Assembly: GCA_907163345.1 (NCBI GenBank)
Contig: CAJQUN010000335.1
Coordinates: 558,001-622,000, forward strand
DNA: 64,000 nucleotides
Origin: Haberlea rhodopensis
Taxonomy: Eukaryota; Streptophyta; Magnoliopsida; Lamiales; Gesneriaceae
Reading direction: 5' to 3'
Below are positions 12,101 to 23,868 of the stretch, in pieces. The notes under the pieces were generated by a model. That model saw nothing but the letters and a program-made list of their open reading frames with translations. It was not told the DNA's origin and searched no databases. The translations under genes were made by a program, and so were the position numbers. Position 1 is the stretch's first letter. The number at the start of each line of letters is the position of its first letter.

Positions 12101-13556
12101 TGATTTAATTTAATTTCATTACATAGGGCTAATCCTTCTTGGATACATGTGCTAATAAGTTTTCCATATGTATAGGAATCATAAGGGATGTTAATATGAT
12201 CCTTTCTAAGATTCTTCCTAACTCTTTCAGCAAAGAGGTGAGGTAATCCATCAATAAATTTGGATTTCCAATGTGAACTATTACAATCTTGTAATTCCAT
12301 AACTCTATTGAGAAATGTGTCTTTATACCATCTAAAATCAGTTAATGTTTTACATCTTAAATTCTGTAAAAGAGTTCGAATATTTTCATTTTGTTCAAAA
12401 TATCTACCAGTAAAATGATCAATAATATTAACAACTAAAGTGTAGACAACATTTTCTACAATGATGTTATTTTCTTGTTTAACTGTATTCATGATTTCTT
12501 CTTTATTAGCTAGAGTTAAATAATTATCCCACTCAGCCTTTTAATTGGCCAGTAAATCCAGCAATAATCATATTAGCAATATTTTTATCCGTATTTCCAT
12601 TACTTTTACAAATAGTGGAATACATAAGCATTCTATGAGCCAGATTATAAATCTGTTTGTCAGGATAACCATCAATATTCCATTCATAAATATGTTTACC
12701 ACTATAACTATTATTTCCATTAAGGTCATTTTCTTCATGGAGAGTATCCATTGGAGATGGCCTGCTATAATAAAATAAGCTTTGAGTGGGTTTATTGGCC
12801 CATCTATTTTTTAATTTATTTATTTGATCACCAATGACTTGTTTGTGATTGCCATGAGATAATTGATCCTGGAAATCAGTATCTAAAACCGAAATAGATA
12901 ATTTCAAATCTTTAAATTTATTTTCTAAAAATTGTTCAAAGTCTCCCATTGATTTTAATTTAAAATCCTTGATTTCAGGGGGAGGTTGTATATTTGGAGT
13001 GGTTAATATTATATCCGATGGTGGTGTTATTCCAACTAAAGGTTGAATTTGTGCAATTTTTGTAATAATATTTTCAATTCTATTATGTAATAGATTAATT
13101 TGTTCTCCTAAAATAACTAGGAAAAGATTTGTGTAATTTTGTTGTTTTAATAATTTATTAATATGTTGACATGTGAGTTGTAAAGTCTCATTTTCTAATA
13201 ATTTTGAAAAAGCTGAAAAATTAAGAATCGTTCCTTCCTTTTCAATTTCAAAAGGTTGTTGAGGAGGATATAAATTTGTCAAAATATTACCATTCGAAAG
13301 TTTATAAGTCCTTTCTAATACTTGAATATAGGGTTCAACATATGTTGATATAAACCATGATATAAAAGGTATGTAAGCATTTTGTTCAGAATAAAATTTA
13401 TAAAATTCATTCTGTAACAAAGTTTGTTTTTCTTTTGAAATATTGTCAAAAAACCATTTTCTAAATTGTTCCCATTTAGGTTGATTAAATTCATTTTTTA
13501 TTTTTTTGCCTGGCACTAGATCCAGGGCTAAAATCTATTTTGGGTGTATTATTCAT
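9175..13556 (-). pseudogene. Viral capsid-protease-reverse transcriptase-RNase H polyprotein, copy A
   Basis: The ATG at 13556 overlaps the movement-protein stop as ATGA. The first ~340 residues are capsid-like, including GFTGQLKG; then an uninterrupted 1105-codon frame (12492-9175) holds a basic stretch, a CCHC knuckle CFRCGHTGHYANRC (residues 213-226), an acidic Ser-Asp repeat, retropepsin DSGA (489-492), reverse transcriptase YIDD (832-835) and RNase H TDAS (980-983) with later E and D residues. In active relatives it packages and reverse-transcribes the pregenomic RNA. Two single-base insertions relative to B break the capsid part, near 13508 (homopolymer) and near 12530; the enzymatic part is open. 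Confidence 0.9.
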
Positions 13557-14575
13557 AAAGAAAAATTCATTTCTGATTCAGTTATTTCTGATTCTTTTAA
13601 TCCTCTGACAATATTGTCTGGATTAATATATAATTTACTTATTCTTTCATGTTGTAAATTATCAGGTAAATTTGGAACTGCAGATGTTGAAGCTCTATGT
13701 GGAGAATTATTTTCCTCCATTGGGGACATATGAGAAAAAGATGAATATGACTTAGATGATTTAGATCTTAACGATCTAGGTATTGATTGTAATAATTTTT
13801 GTTGATTATTTGGTTCAAATTGTAGTTGAATTGAACCATCGTTTGTTTGTATAACATCAACAAAATTGTTTTGAATTTTGGTTTGAACAGGAATTGCATG
13901 CTCAATTGTCCAGTTATCAGGGAAAACAATTTCATCCCATTTAATAGCTCTTCGTGTTGTAATGTTAGATCGACTAAAATTAGTTTCAATCAATATTGTT
14001 TCATTAATGGGTTTATCCATTCTCCTACATTGAGGATTTAATGTATGCAAATGTTTAAAATAAATACGATAACAGATACAAATTATTTCTGTTCCTGGAG
14101 CATAATTATAACCATGAGTTTTAACATTTAATGTTAAAGCATCTAATATATTAATATCAGATAATGATAATTGTAAATTTGGATAAACATCAAAATAAAC
14201 AGGGCCATGAGCCAAACTAGATTGAATAATTCCAATCAAAGATTGTTTCCAATTTAAATTTCTTCAATCTCTTAAAGCTGCTATAAAGCTTTCTGGTAAT
14301 CCTTCTAATGTTAAAGGTTTAAAAGCAATTTGCACTAGTCCAATGTGAAGAAATTTATGAGTTTCGATATAAGGTAAAATATCCTTTTCACTAAGTAATT
14401 TTAAAACCATTTCATCATTATTTAATGATACTGCTTCTTCAGTAGTTTTAACAATTTGTTTAATTCCTAATCTTTCAAAAGCTCCTAACTTATATATAAA
14501 TTTAGGTTCAATTTTAGGAATTGTCCATCTATTTAATGATTCTAAATTCTGGGGTACATCATATTCTTGTACCAT
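13553..14575 (-). pseudogene. Viral movement protein (30K superfamily), copy A
   Basis: Starts MVQEYDVPQNLES; contains a KLGAFERLGIKQ block, FLHIGLVQIAFKPLT and, after the break, GPVYFDVYPNLQLSLSDIN and KTHGYNY, the conserved core of caulimovirid cell-to-cell movement proteins, then a Ser-rich C-terminus. Length about 340 codons is normal. An in-frame TGA at 14266-14264 splits it after residue 103; the same stop is present in copy B. Confidence 0.85.
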
Positions 14576-14652
14576 ACTGTTCTTAACAGTATTCTGTTTC
14601 TTAACAAGATTTAAATTCCTAGGTTACTGATGAATTCATAGGAGGTCTCGAA

Positions 14653-14665
14653 TGATATCAGAGCC
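14653..14665 (+). promoter_or_regulatory. tRNA-Met primer-binding site, virus copy B
   Basis: TGATATCAGAGCC, one mismatch from the copy A site. The G-to-A change is consistent with decay after integration. Confidence 0.8.
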
Positions 14666-15040
14666 AATTAGGTATTAAGTTAAGTAGAAGATGATGAGAG
14701 TTAACACAAGTAGCCGCATTCAAATGAATTTAAATCTTGTTAAGAAACAGAATACTGTTAAGAACAGTATGGTACAAGAATATGATGTACCCCAGAATTT
14801 AGAATCATTAAATAGATGGACAATTCCTAAAATTGAACCTAAATATATATATAATGTTGGGTTTTGGAAACCCGAATAATCTTGGTTTTGATGTTAACAA
14901 AACTTGTTATTGTGTTGCTAACATATTTCATCAAGTGTGCAGTTCATAGATCATAATTTAGAGCTTGATGAATTACAAAGAAGTAGCTTGAAAATATCAA
15001 GCTGAACCGCGAAGAAACAGCAAGCTGTTTCAGCAAGCAA

Positions 15041-15395
15041 CTGTCAGTCTGGTGGCCATAACTCTCAGCTCGCTTATCGGAACGGAACGATTCAGTATGG
15101 GTTGGAAAGCTAAGACAAATATCTACAAGTTATCGTTGGAAGTGAAAGACTGAATCGGACGTTAAGATGGCCAAAACGCTCTGCAAGTCACGCCATGTGA
15201 CGCCTGTAAGATCGAGCTGTTACAGCAAAGTCCCTGTCAGTCTGGTGGGCATAACTCTTAGCTCGCTTATCGGAACGGAACGATTCAGTATGGGTTGGAA
15301 AGCTAAGACAAAGATCTACAAGTCATATTTGGAAGTAAAAGACTGAATCGGACGTTAAGATGGCCAAAAAGCTTCTGCAAGTCACGCCCTGTGCT
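15041..15395 (+). repeat. Two tandem ~155-bp units inside the solo LTR
   Basis: The stretch beginning CTGTCAGTCTGGTGG at 15041 recurs at 15234 (period about 193 bp), including CGGAACGGAACGATTCAG and GACTGAATCGGACG in both units, with few differences. A local duplication within the LTR. Confidence 0.85.
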
Positions 15396-15609
15396 GCTAC
15401 ATCCAGCAAACAGACAGCAGGAGCATTGCCTCGTATTTCAAGCATAACTCTCTCATACAAACTCGAAATCGAACGATTCTTGATTTCCTAGAAATCTAAG
15501 AGAAAGGGCTACAACTTTCATGTGGATCACTTTGCCCAGAAATCAAAGAATGAAGAGTTACAAGCAACAGATCGAAGAGCAAGTTTATCAACCTGTTTTT
15601 GTATCAAGC

Positions 15610-15765
15610 TGATTGTCCGGACTGATCCGGACCAGACTGATCTGCCCGTGCTGATCCGGACCAGACTGATCTGCCCATGCTGATCTGCCAGACTGAGCTG
15701 CCCTTGCTGATCCGGCCAGACTGATCTGCCCAAGCTGATCCGGCCAATCCGGTCCGAAATACAAA
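15610..15765 (+). repeat. Short tandem array of CTGATCCGG / CAGACTGATCTGCC words in the solo LTR
   Basis: About five degenerate units of 25-30 bp built from GATCCGG(AC)CAGACTGATCTGCC. Frames through it translate as repeated SVWPDQ-like words and are not genes. Similar words occur in the inner copia LTR. Confidence 0.8.
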
Positions 15766-17496
15766 CAGCCCAGAAACCAGAATATGACTGTTGCAAGCTC
15801 GGGAATCGTGCAGAACCTTCTCCAATGGGCATATTCTTGTGTCTAACGTATATATCATTACTTGGGGCTATATATACATGATTTGGAAGCTTAATAACAG
15901 CTGATTGAAGATCAATCTAAGCCTTCCAAAGCAAACCCACTTGGGATTCAATTGAGGAACTTCAAAGACAAAAGTTGCTAAATGAAGAGCACTCCTCAAA
16001 CCTTTGGCACCTCTTACCTTGCTATATCAGATTCATTATGGAATCATTTGTGCCTTTGTATTCACTCTATTTATTGTATTTGTGAGCTAAAATAGAAGAG
16101 TGAATACCATTTTAACGGTTGATGATTTATCACAACCGATGAGAGGTCTTTGTATGTGAGACATTAAAGAACATACATAGTTGAGTTGCTAGGAGTTCTA
16201 GTTGGATGGGGAATTCCCAACTGGATCGGGTTTGTACAACGGGATTGTATAAATCAAAGTCTTCTAGTGGAATCCTTCCATGCGGTGGAAGAAGGGGAGA
16301 CGTAGAAGGATTACACCACCTTCGAACTTCCATAAACAAATGCTTGTTTATTTATTTTAATTGCATATCTTTAAAATGTCTTTCAAATGTTTAATCGGTT
16401 ATAGAGCGGGTTATGTCGAGTGTCTTCCGCTCGGTTTTGTAACCGAACTCGATATAATCTCTCGGTGCAATTACTTCAAGAACACGAGCTATTGAAGCTC
16501 AAGTTGGTTGAACTCGGGTGTGGAATGGCAACCCACCCCCGAAATCGATCCCGACATATAAGTTAGGAGCTTTTGAAAGATTAGGAATTAAACAAATTGT
16601 TAAAACTACTGAAGAAGCAGTATCATTAAATAATGATGAAATGGTTTTAAAATTACTTAGTGAAAAGGATATTTTACCTTATATCGAAACTCATAAATTT
16701 CTTCACATTGGACTAGTGCAAATTGCTTTTAAAACCTTTAACATTAGAAGGATTACCAGAAAGCTTTATAGCAGCTTTAAGAGATTGAAGAAATTTAAAT
16801 TGGAAACAATCTTTGATTGGAATTATTCAATCTAGTTTGGCTCATGGCCCTGTTTATTTTGATGTTTATCCAAATTTACAATTATCATTATCTGATATTA
16901 ATATATTAGATGCTTTAACATTAAATGTTAAAACTCATGGTTATAATTATGCTCCAGGAACAGAAATAATTTGTATCTGTTATCGTATTTATTTTAAAAC
17001 CTTTGCATACATTAAATCCTCAATGTAGGAGAATGGATAAACCCATTAATGAAACAATATTGATTGAAACTAATTTTAGTCGATCTAACATTACAACACG
17101 AAGAGCTATTAAATGGGATGAAATTGTTTTCCCTGATAACTGGACAATTGAGCATGCAATTCCTGTTCAAACCAGAATTCAAAACAATTTAATTGATGTT
17201 ATACAAACAAACGATGGTTCAATTCAACTACAATTTGAACCAAATAATCAACAAAAATTATTACAATCAATACCTAGATCGTTAAGATCTAAATCATCTA
17301 AGTCATATTCATCTTTTTCTCATATTTCCCCAATGGAGGAAAATAATTCTCCACATAGAGCTTCAACATCTGCAGTTCCAAATTTACCTGATAATTTACA
17401 ACATGAAAGAATAAGTAAATTATATATTAATCCAGACAATATTGTCAGAGGATTAAAAGAATCAGAAATAACTGAATCAGAAATGAATTTTTCTTT

Positions 17497-20400
17497 ATGA
17501 ATAATACACCCAAAATAGATTTTAGCCCTGGATCTAGTGCCAGGCAAAAAATAAAAAATGAATTTAATCAACCTAAATGGGAACAATTTAGAAAATGGTT
17601 TTTTGACAATATTTCAAAAGAAAAACAAACTTTGTTACAAAATGAATTTTATAAATTTTGTTCTGAACAAAATGCTTACATACCTTTTATATCATGGTTT
17701 ATATCAACATATGTTGAACCCTATATTCAAGTATTAGAAAGGACTTATAAACTTTCGAATGGTAATATTTTGACAAATTTATATCCTCCTCAACAACCTT
17801 TTGAAATTGAAAAGGAAGGAACGATTCTTAATTTTTCAGCTTTTTCAAAATTATTAGAAAATGAGACTTTACAATCACATGTCAACATATTAATAAATTA
17901 TTAAAACAACAAAATTACACAAATCTTTTCCTAGTTATTTTAGGAGAACAAATTAATCTATTACATAATAGAATTGAAAATATTATTACAAAAATTGCAC
18001 AAATTCAACCTTTAGTTGGAATAACACCACCATCGGATATAATATTAACCACTCCAAATATACAACCTCCCCCTGAAATCAAGGATTTTAAATTAAAATC
18101 AATGGGAGACTTTGAACAATTTTTAGAAAATAAATTTAAAGATTTGAAATTATCTATTTCGGTTTTAGATACTGATTTCCAGGATCAATTATCTCATGGC
18201 AATCACAAACAAGTCATTGGTGATCAAATAAATAAATTAAAAAATAGATGGGCCAATAAACCCACTCAAAGCTTATTTTATTATAGCAGGCCATCTCCAA
18301 TGGATACTCTCCATGAAGAAAATGACCTTAATGGAAATAATAGTTATAGTGGTAAACATATTTATGAATGGAATATTGATGGTTATCCTGACAAACAGAT
18401 TTATAATCTGGCTCATAGAATGCCTATGTATTCCACTATTTGTAAAAGTAATGGAAATACGGATAAAAATATTGCTAATATGATTATTGCTGGATTTATT
18501 GGCCAATTAAAAGGCTGGTGGGATAATTATTTAACTCTAGCTAATAAAGAAGAAATCATGAATACAGTTAAACAAGAAAATAACATCATTGTAGAAAATA
18601 CTGTCTACACTTTAGTTGTTAATATTATTGATCATTTTACTGGTAGATATTCTGAACAAAATGAAAATATTCGAACTCTTTTACAAAATTTAAGATGTAA
18701 AACATTAACTGATTTTAGATGGTATAAAGACACATTTCTCAATAGAGTTATGGAATTACAAGATTGTAATAGTTCACATTGGAAATCCAAATTTATTGAT
18801 GGATTACCTCACCTCTTTGCTGAAAGAGTTAGGAAGAATCTTAGAAAGGATCATATTAACATCCCTTATGATTCCTATACATATGGAAAACTTATTGGCA
18901 CATGTATCCAAGAAGGATTAGCCCTATGTAATGAAATTAAATTAAATCAACAAATTAAAAGACAAAATTTGTCTGAACGAAAACAATTAGGACAGTTTTG
19001 TGAGCAATTTGGTATGGACATACCATCACAAAATAAGATTTATACTAAAAATAAAACATACAATAATGAGAAAAAATTTCAAAAACATTATTATAAAAAA
19101 AGGAGAAAATATTCTCAGAAAAGATTAGATCACAAAAGTGAAAGGAAAAAATTTAGACAATCAAATAAAATACCTAAAAAACAAAATATAACTTGTTTTA
19201 GATGTGGTCATACAGGTCATTATGCTAATAGATGCAAGATTAAAGAAAAAATTAATACTTTAGATATTCCTGATAATATTAAGGATGCTCTTAATACAAT
19301 ATTAGTACACTCTCTGATAGTTCTGATTATTCATCAGACTCATCTTATGATTCGAATGATTCAGATGAATCAAAACATCTTCATGTTTTAGAGAATGAAT
19401 CTAGTCATTCCGAAACAGATTGTTGTAAACCTTGTTCTATAGGACAACCCTGTATTAAGACTATTTCTGATGAATCAAATGATTTACATTATAAAATATT
19501 ATCACAATTTCAGGATTTAAATATAAGTACTTTAACTAATACCAATATATTAGAATTTCTCAAATTAGTTAAAGACCCTGAATTAAGATATAAATTAATT
19601 GATCAAATGGGAGATATTCCTTCCACTTCAACATCTAATAATATTCCTCGGAATATTATTGATAATTCCAATAATCCTTATTCCATGACAGAAGTTTATA
19701 AGCTTCTAAGACAAAGACAATCCAATGATACTCCTACATCAATCAATGATTTGTTTATAGAGATTGATAATCTTAAACAAGAAATTAAATTTCTTCAACA
19801 TGAAAATAGAATATTTGATACCCGAATATCGAAATTAGAAGATAATCAAATTTCTAATTCTCCAATTACATCTCCAAAATTTCCTGATAAGGACAATTTT
19901 CAGTTACCACCTGAACATGATTTTCTGGCAACATTAGAAATTCTAGTTGCTCAAAAATGGTATACTCAAATTACTTTATTAATAGATAATCATTTTTCCA
20001 AAACATTTACGGCACTTATTGATAGTGGTGCGGATTTAAATGTTATTCAGGAAGGATTAATTCCTACTAGATATTGCATCAAAACAACTCATAGTTTATC
20101 TCATGCTGGAGGACAGAAATTGGATATCCAATATAAACTTCCTCAAGTTTCTATTTGCATTAATCGAACATGCATAAAAACTAGCTTTTTATTAGCTACA
20201 TATATTACTAATCAAGTAATACTTGGATCTCCATTTATTACCCAATTATACCCAATTACTTATATTGATAATTTAGGTATTCGTGGTACTTTTGAAGGAA
20301 AAGCTATTTTCCTAAAATTCTTAGATGCTCCTTCACCACGATACTTTAATATTATTCATGATCATATTCAAAATAAAATTCACCAATTACAATTTTTAAA

Positions 20401-21874
20401 ATTTGAAATAAATACTATCACCATAAGTGATCAGTTACAAAATCCTAGATTAAAGGAAAAAATTAAGTTAATAGCACAACAATTTTCTTTAGAAATTTGT
20501 AGTGATCACCCCAATGCTTTTTGGAATCGAAAAAAGCATATTATCTCTTTACCCTATGAGGATGATTTTAATGAAAAATTAATCCCTACAAAAGCTCGAC
20601 CATGTCAAATGAGCTCTGAATATTTAGAATTATGTAAAAAGGAAATTGAATCATTATTACAAAAGAAGTTAATTAAGCCTTCTAAATCTCCCTGGTCTTG
20701 TACTGCTTTTTATGTTAATAAAAAGAGTGAACAAGAACGTGGAGTACCAAGATTAGTTATAAATTATAAACCATTAAATAAAGTCTTAAAATGGATAAGA
20801 CATCCAATCCCTAATAAAAAGGATTTATTAGATAGATTATATGATTCTCTCATATTTTCAAAATTTGATCTGAAATCAGGATATTGGCAAATACAAGTTA
20901 ATCAAAGTGATACTTATAAAACTGCTTTTAATGTTCCAATAGGACATTATGAGTGGAATGTGATGCCCTTTGGTTTGAAAAATGCACCTTCTGAATTTCA
21001 ACAAATCATGAATGATATTTTTACTCCTTATAGTGAGTTTATAATTGTTTATATAGATGATATTTTAGTATACTCTAAAACAATTGATTTACATATAAAA
21101 CACTTAGATATGTTTAAGAAAATTATTATTCAAAACGGCTTAGTTATATCTAAACCAAAAATGTCTTTATTTCAAACTGAAATAAGATTCTTAGGCCATA
21201 ATATTAATAAAGGAAATATAATTCCTATTTCGCGAAGTATAGAATTTGCTTCTAAATTTCCAGATAAAATAATTGATAAAACTCAATTACAAAGATTTTT
21301 AGGAAGTCTAAATTATATTTCTGCTTATTATAAGAATTTAACTCAAGATTCAGCTATTCTATATGATAGACTTAAAAAGGTTCCTAAACCTTGGACTGAT
21401 GAACATACCAAGGCAGTTCAAACTATTAAGCAAAAGGTAAAATACTTACCATGTTTAATGATAGCAAATCCAAATTGGAATAAAATTATTGAGATAGATG
21501 CCTCTGATATTGGATATGGAGGAATATTGAAACAAATAGATCCTATTTCAAAAAATGAATTTCTAATTAGATTTTATTCTGGCAAATGGAATGACAGTCA
21601 GAAAAATTATGCAACTATAGCAAAAGAAGTTCTTGCAATTGTTAAATGTATCTTAAAATTTCAAGATGATTTATATAATCAAAAATTTATAATAAAAACA
21701 GATTGTAAGTCAGCTAAATTTATGTTTAATAAAGACTTTAAACATGATGTCTCTAAACAAATGTTTGCTCGTTGGCAAGCTCATTTAGCTCCATTTGATT
21801 TCGATATCATATATAAAAAAGGTGAAGAAAATTCTCTTCCAGACTTTTTGACTCGTGAATATTTAAATGCTTGA
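17497..21874 (+). pseudogene. Viral capsid-protease-reverse transcriptase-RNase H polyprotein, copy B
   Basis: Begins MNNTPKIDF at the ATGA overlap with the movement protein. Frame is open 17497-17904, changes near 17873 where copy A has one more base, is open again 18102-19391 (capsid core with GQLKGWWDNY, then the CCHC knuckle near 19195-19236), changes near 19305 in the acidic linker, and stays open 19607-21874 through protease DSGAD (about 20020), YIDD (about 21053) and RNase H. The first RNase H motif reads EIDASD here against ETDASD in A. Non-functional as it stands. Confidence 0.9.
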
Positions 21875-23227
21875 AATATTTTCAGGTATGAGTCAATCTT
21901 CTAGAGGAACTTCCTCTTATAGAGGAAGGGGTGGCCGAGGAGGCCGAGGACAAAATCCAGAGCATATTATAGCTCAACATGGAACACGTAGGCTTATAGC
22001 CAGGAATTTATCTCAAGAGCAGGATCCTTTATATCAGGAATTCCTTGCTTTTAGACAACAGAGAGAGGGTAATATCCCTGAAACAGAAACAACAGCATCA
22101 TATGCTAATATCGTTAATAACGATGAAGGAGAATCACATAATTTTATCAAAAATGATTCTCAGGAAATCATATTTTTCCTTGAAGATATTGATCTAAAAT
22201 GGGGCAATGAACCCTGGAAGATTATGAGCAGGTATATTGACACTGCATCATTTGCTTATGGGACATATAAGTCTCAAAATTATTATGAGCAATTACTCAT
22301 AAATAATTCATGCGAAATTACGCGATTTCCTTTAGGACAAAAGGAAAATTTTACTTTTAGTAAAATCATTATTAAGCGAGTCATAACTCCAACTGAATGG
22401 GGAATATCACCTCTTAAGGAAAAAGAATTTGCTTTTCCTAATAATCAGATGATTAAATATAATTATTGGGATTATGTTGAAGCCTTTCATAAAGTCTTCT
22501 TCTATGAAAATAATAAGAAACGACATTCGTGGTTTATTAAAATTTGTACTGAAGTATATAAACATGATATTCCAAATTGGTTTATAAATTGGATGGCACT
22601 ACGCAAAAAATTTTACCAGAAATTTATAAAACCTATTTTGATGAATGGATTGATTTATCTCCTAAATTAATTCAAATGCAACAACAAAGTTCTGGTATAA
22701 CAGGACTAGCATCTTTCTATTTCTTTGTTGAATTTTCTATTCCTTGGATTTGGAAATGGTCGCCAGAAGTATCTTATACTGATACTCACATCCCCTGCCT
22801 TAAAAGGAATTTTTATTCAAAATTCTGGGATAAAATGTTAAAGGAAAACCCAGACACCAAACAAGTGTTTGGAATGGATACTTTGGAACTAATTGCGGAT
22901 ACCATTGCTACTTATCAGACGGATAACTTTGTTAAAAATTCTTTTGAGCAACCTTCACCATTTGAGCATATTGCTCCAAAATGTCGAATGAAATCCGACG
23001 TAATGACTAAGGAGAAAATAATTGAAGAATATTTGGAAGCAATGAAGAAGGATATATTAACCAGATTTGATGATGATAACATATCTGGAAAATCAATTTC
23101 TGAAGATTTACAGGATGCACAGGATCCAAATATTCCTTTTGATGATATTTTTGAAACATTCAAAGCCACCATGATGGAAACTGGGTCTACTGGATCCACC
23201 TTAAAAGATAAAGACAAAGCACTATAA
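21867..23227 (+). pseudogene. Transactivator/inclusion-body-like viral protein, copy B
   Basis: ATG at 21867 overlaps the polyprotein stop by 8 bases; MSQSSRG at 21888 may be the true start. The first frame (21867-22670) covers the Arg-Gly-rich region and globular part; a second frame (22577-23227) carries PEIYKTYFDEWIDLS, the WIWKW segment and the acidic end. The two overlap for 94 bases, as in copy A, so either the break was in the shared progenitor or these are two overlapping viral frames. Confidence 0.6.
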
Positions 23228-23868
23228 AAAGAAGATGCTGATTCCCCGCATTATTTGGCTCAATGGCAGACAAACTTTAGTGGATATGACTAAAGTGGAA
23301 TATTTCTTTAATAAAGAATTGTACGGTGGAATATATTCCATCCACTATCTTATTACTTTATTTCAGTGCGTTTACTGTTGTAAATTAGTGTGGTTCCTGT
23401 TTGTACTTTTTTATTATTAGTCTGTACTGTTTTTATTTTGTGTTTGAAGTCCGGATTTGAAATCCGATGTTCCACTCCTATATAAGGAGCTTTTATTTCC
23501 TTTGTTTAGCAGACTGAAAAATATCCACTCTTTGTAATATTCTCGTTCATATTAATAAACAGTTTGCTTTTGGTTACAACTACTGTTATTCTGCTCTTCA
23601 TTTCTGTAAGTATTCTTTTATCTTTATTTTTATTTTATCATAAAATTATGATAGGCTAAATACTTATTTGTGTTAACTTAAATCTCATTTACTTACTTAT
23701 GCCTTGAATTGGAATTGGTCCTTATGTATCTTATGAATAAATCATTCTAGGTTGGAATGGGTAAAACTGGCATTTAAGAACTATTGTACTATTGCCCGCT
23801 TATGACGAGGTGTGTCGATTAGGGTGTTTTTGTACTGTTATAGTTCAAAGATTGACGGTTTTTATATA
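23228..23868 (+). promoter_or_regulatory. Viral promoter, poly(A) signal and leader, copy B
   Basis: TATATAA at 23479-23485, AATAAA at 23554-23559, splice-donor-like CTGTAAGT near 23604, then leader to about 23868. A frame of 61 codons at 23235-23420 overlaps the upstream promoter region and is not supported as a gene. The promoter points right, into the copia LTR. Confidence 0.6.

Larger units (their letters stand above)
7100..14619 (-). mobile_element. Endogenous pararetrovirus (Caulimoviridae), copy A
   Basis: In viral sense (right to left): leader fragment, movement protein (14575-13553), a capsid-protease-reverse transcriptase-RNase H polyprotein (13556-9175), a transactivator/inclusion-body-like frame (9182-7824), promoter region (about 7570), leader and tRNA-Met primer site (7144-7132). 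No LTRs and no integrase domain were seen, and a movement protein precedes the capsid region; together these separate it from gypsy elements. The left edge runs into AT microsatellite DNA; the right edge abuts copy B. Broken by a stop in the movement protein and several frameshifts, so not functional as it stands. Genus not assigned. Confidence 0.9.
14850..16561. mobile_element. Solo copia-type LTR (14855-16556) with TSD TATAA
   Basis: TGTTGGGTTTTGG at 14855 to GATCCCGACA at 16556 is flanked by TATAA at 14850-14854 and 16557-16561. Removing it rejoins the exact sequence seen uninterrupted in copy A. It contains no retrotransposon coding, so it is a solo LTR left by LTR-LTR recombination. It carries the LTR block shared with the other copia families here (16256-16345). 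Confidence 0.9.
14769..17500 (+). pseudogene. Viral movement protein, copy B, split by a solo LTR
   Basis: The first 28 or so codons lie at 14769-14854; the rest resumes at 16557 after the inserted LTR. Homology blocks are those of copy A. Damage: the insertion, the TGA at 16786-16788 shared with A, and two private frame changes in A-rich runs near 16735 and 16998. The stop at 17498-17500 overlaps the polyprotein ATG. Confidence 0.85.

Noticed and set aside
9175..13556. Ty3/gypsy retrotransposon for copies A/B
   Set aside because: No LTRs and no integrase after RNase H were seen, and a 30K-type movement protein precedes the capsid; this is the caulimovirid plan.
15527..15858. Minus-strand frames with SVWPDQ/GRSVWSG repeats
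   Set aside because: Translation of the tandem CTGATCCGG array in a solo LTR; no family match and no start context.
23235..23420. 61-codon frame after the viral transactivator, also present in copy A
   Set aside because: Its presence in both copies only reflects their near identity; it overlaps the promoter and has no recognisable domain.
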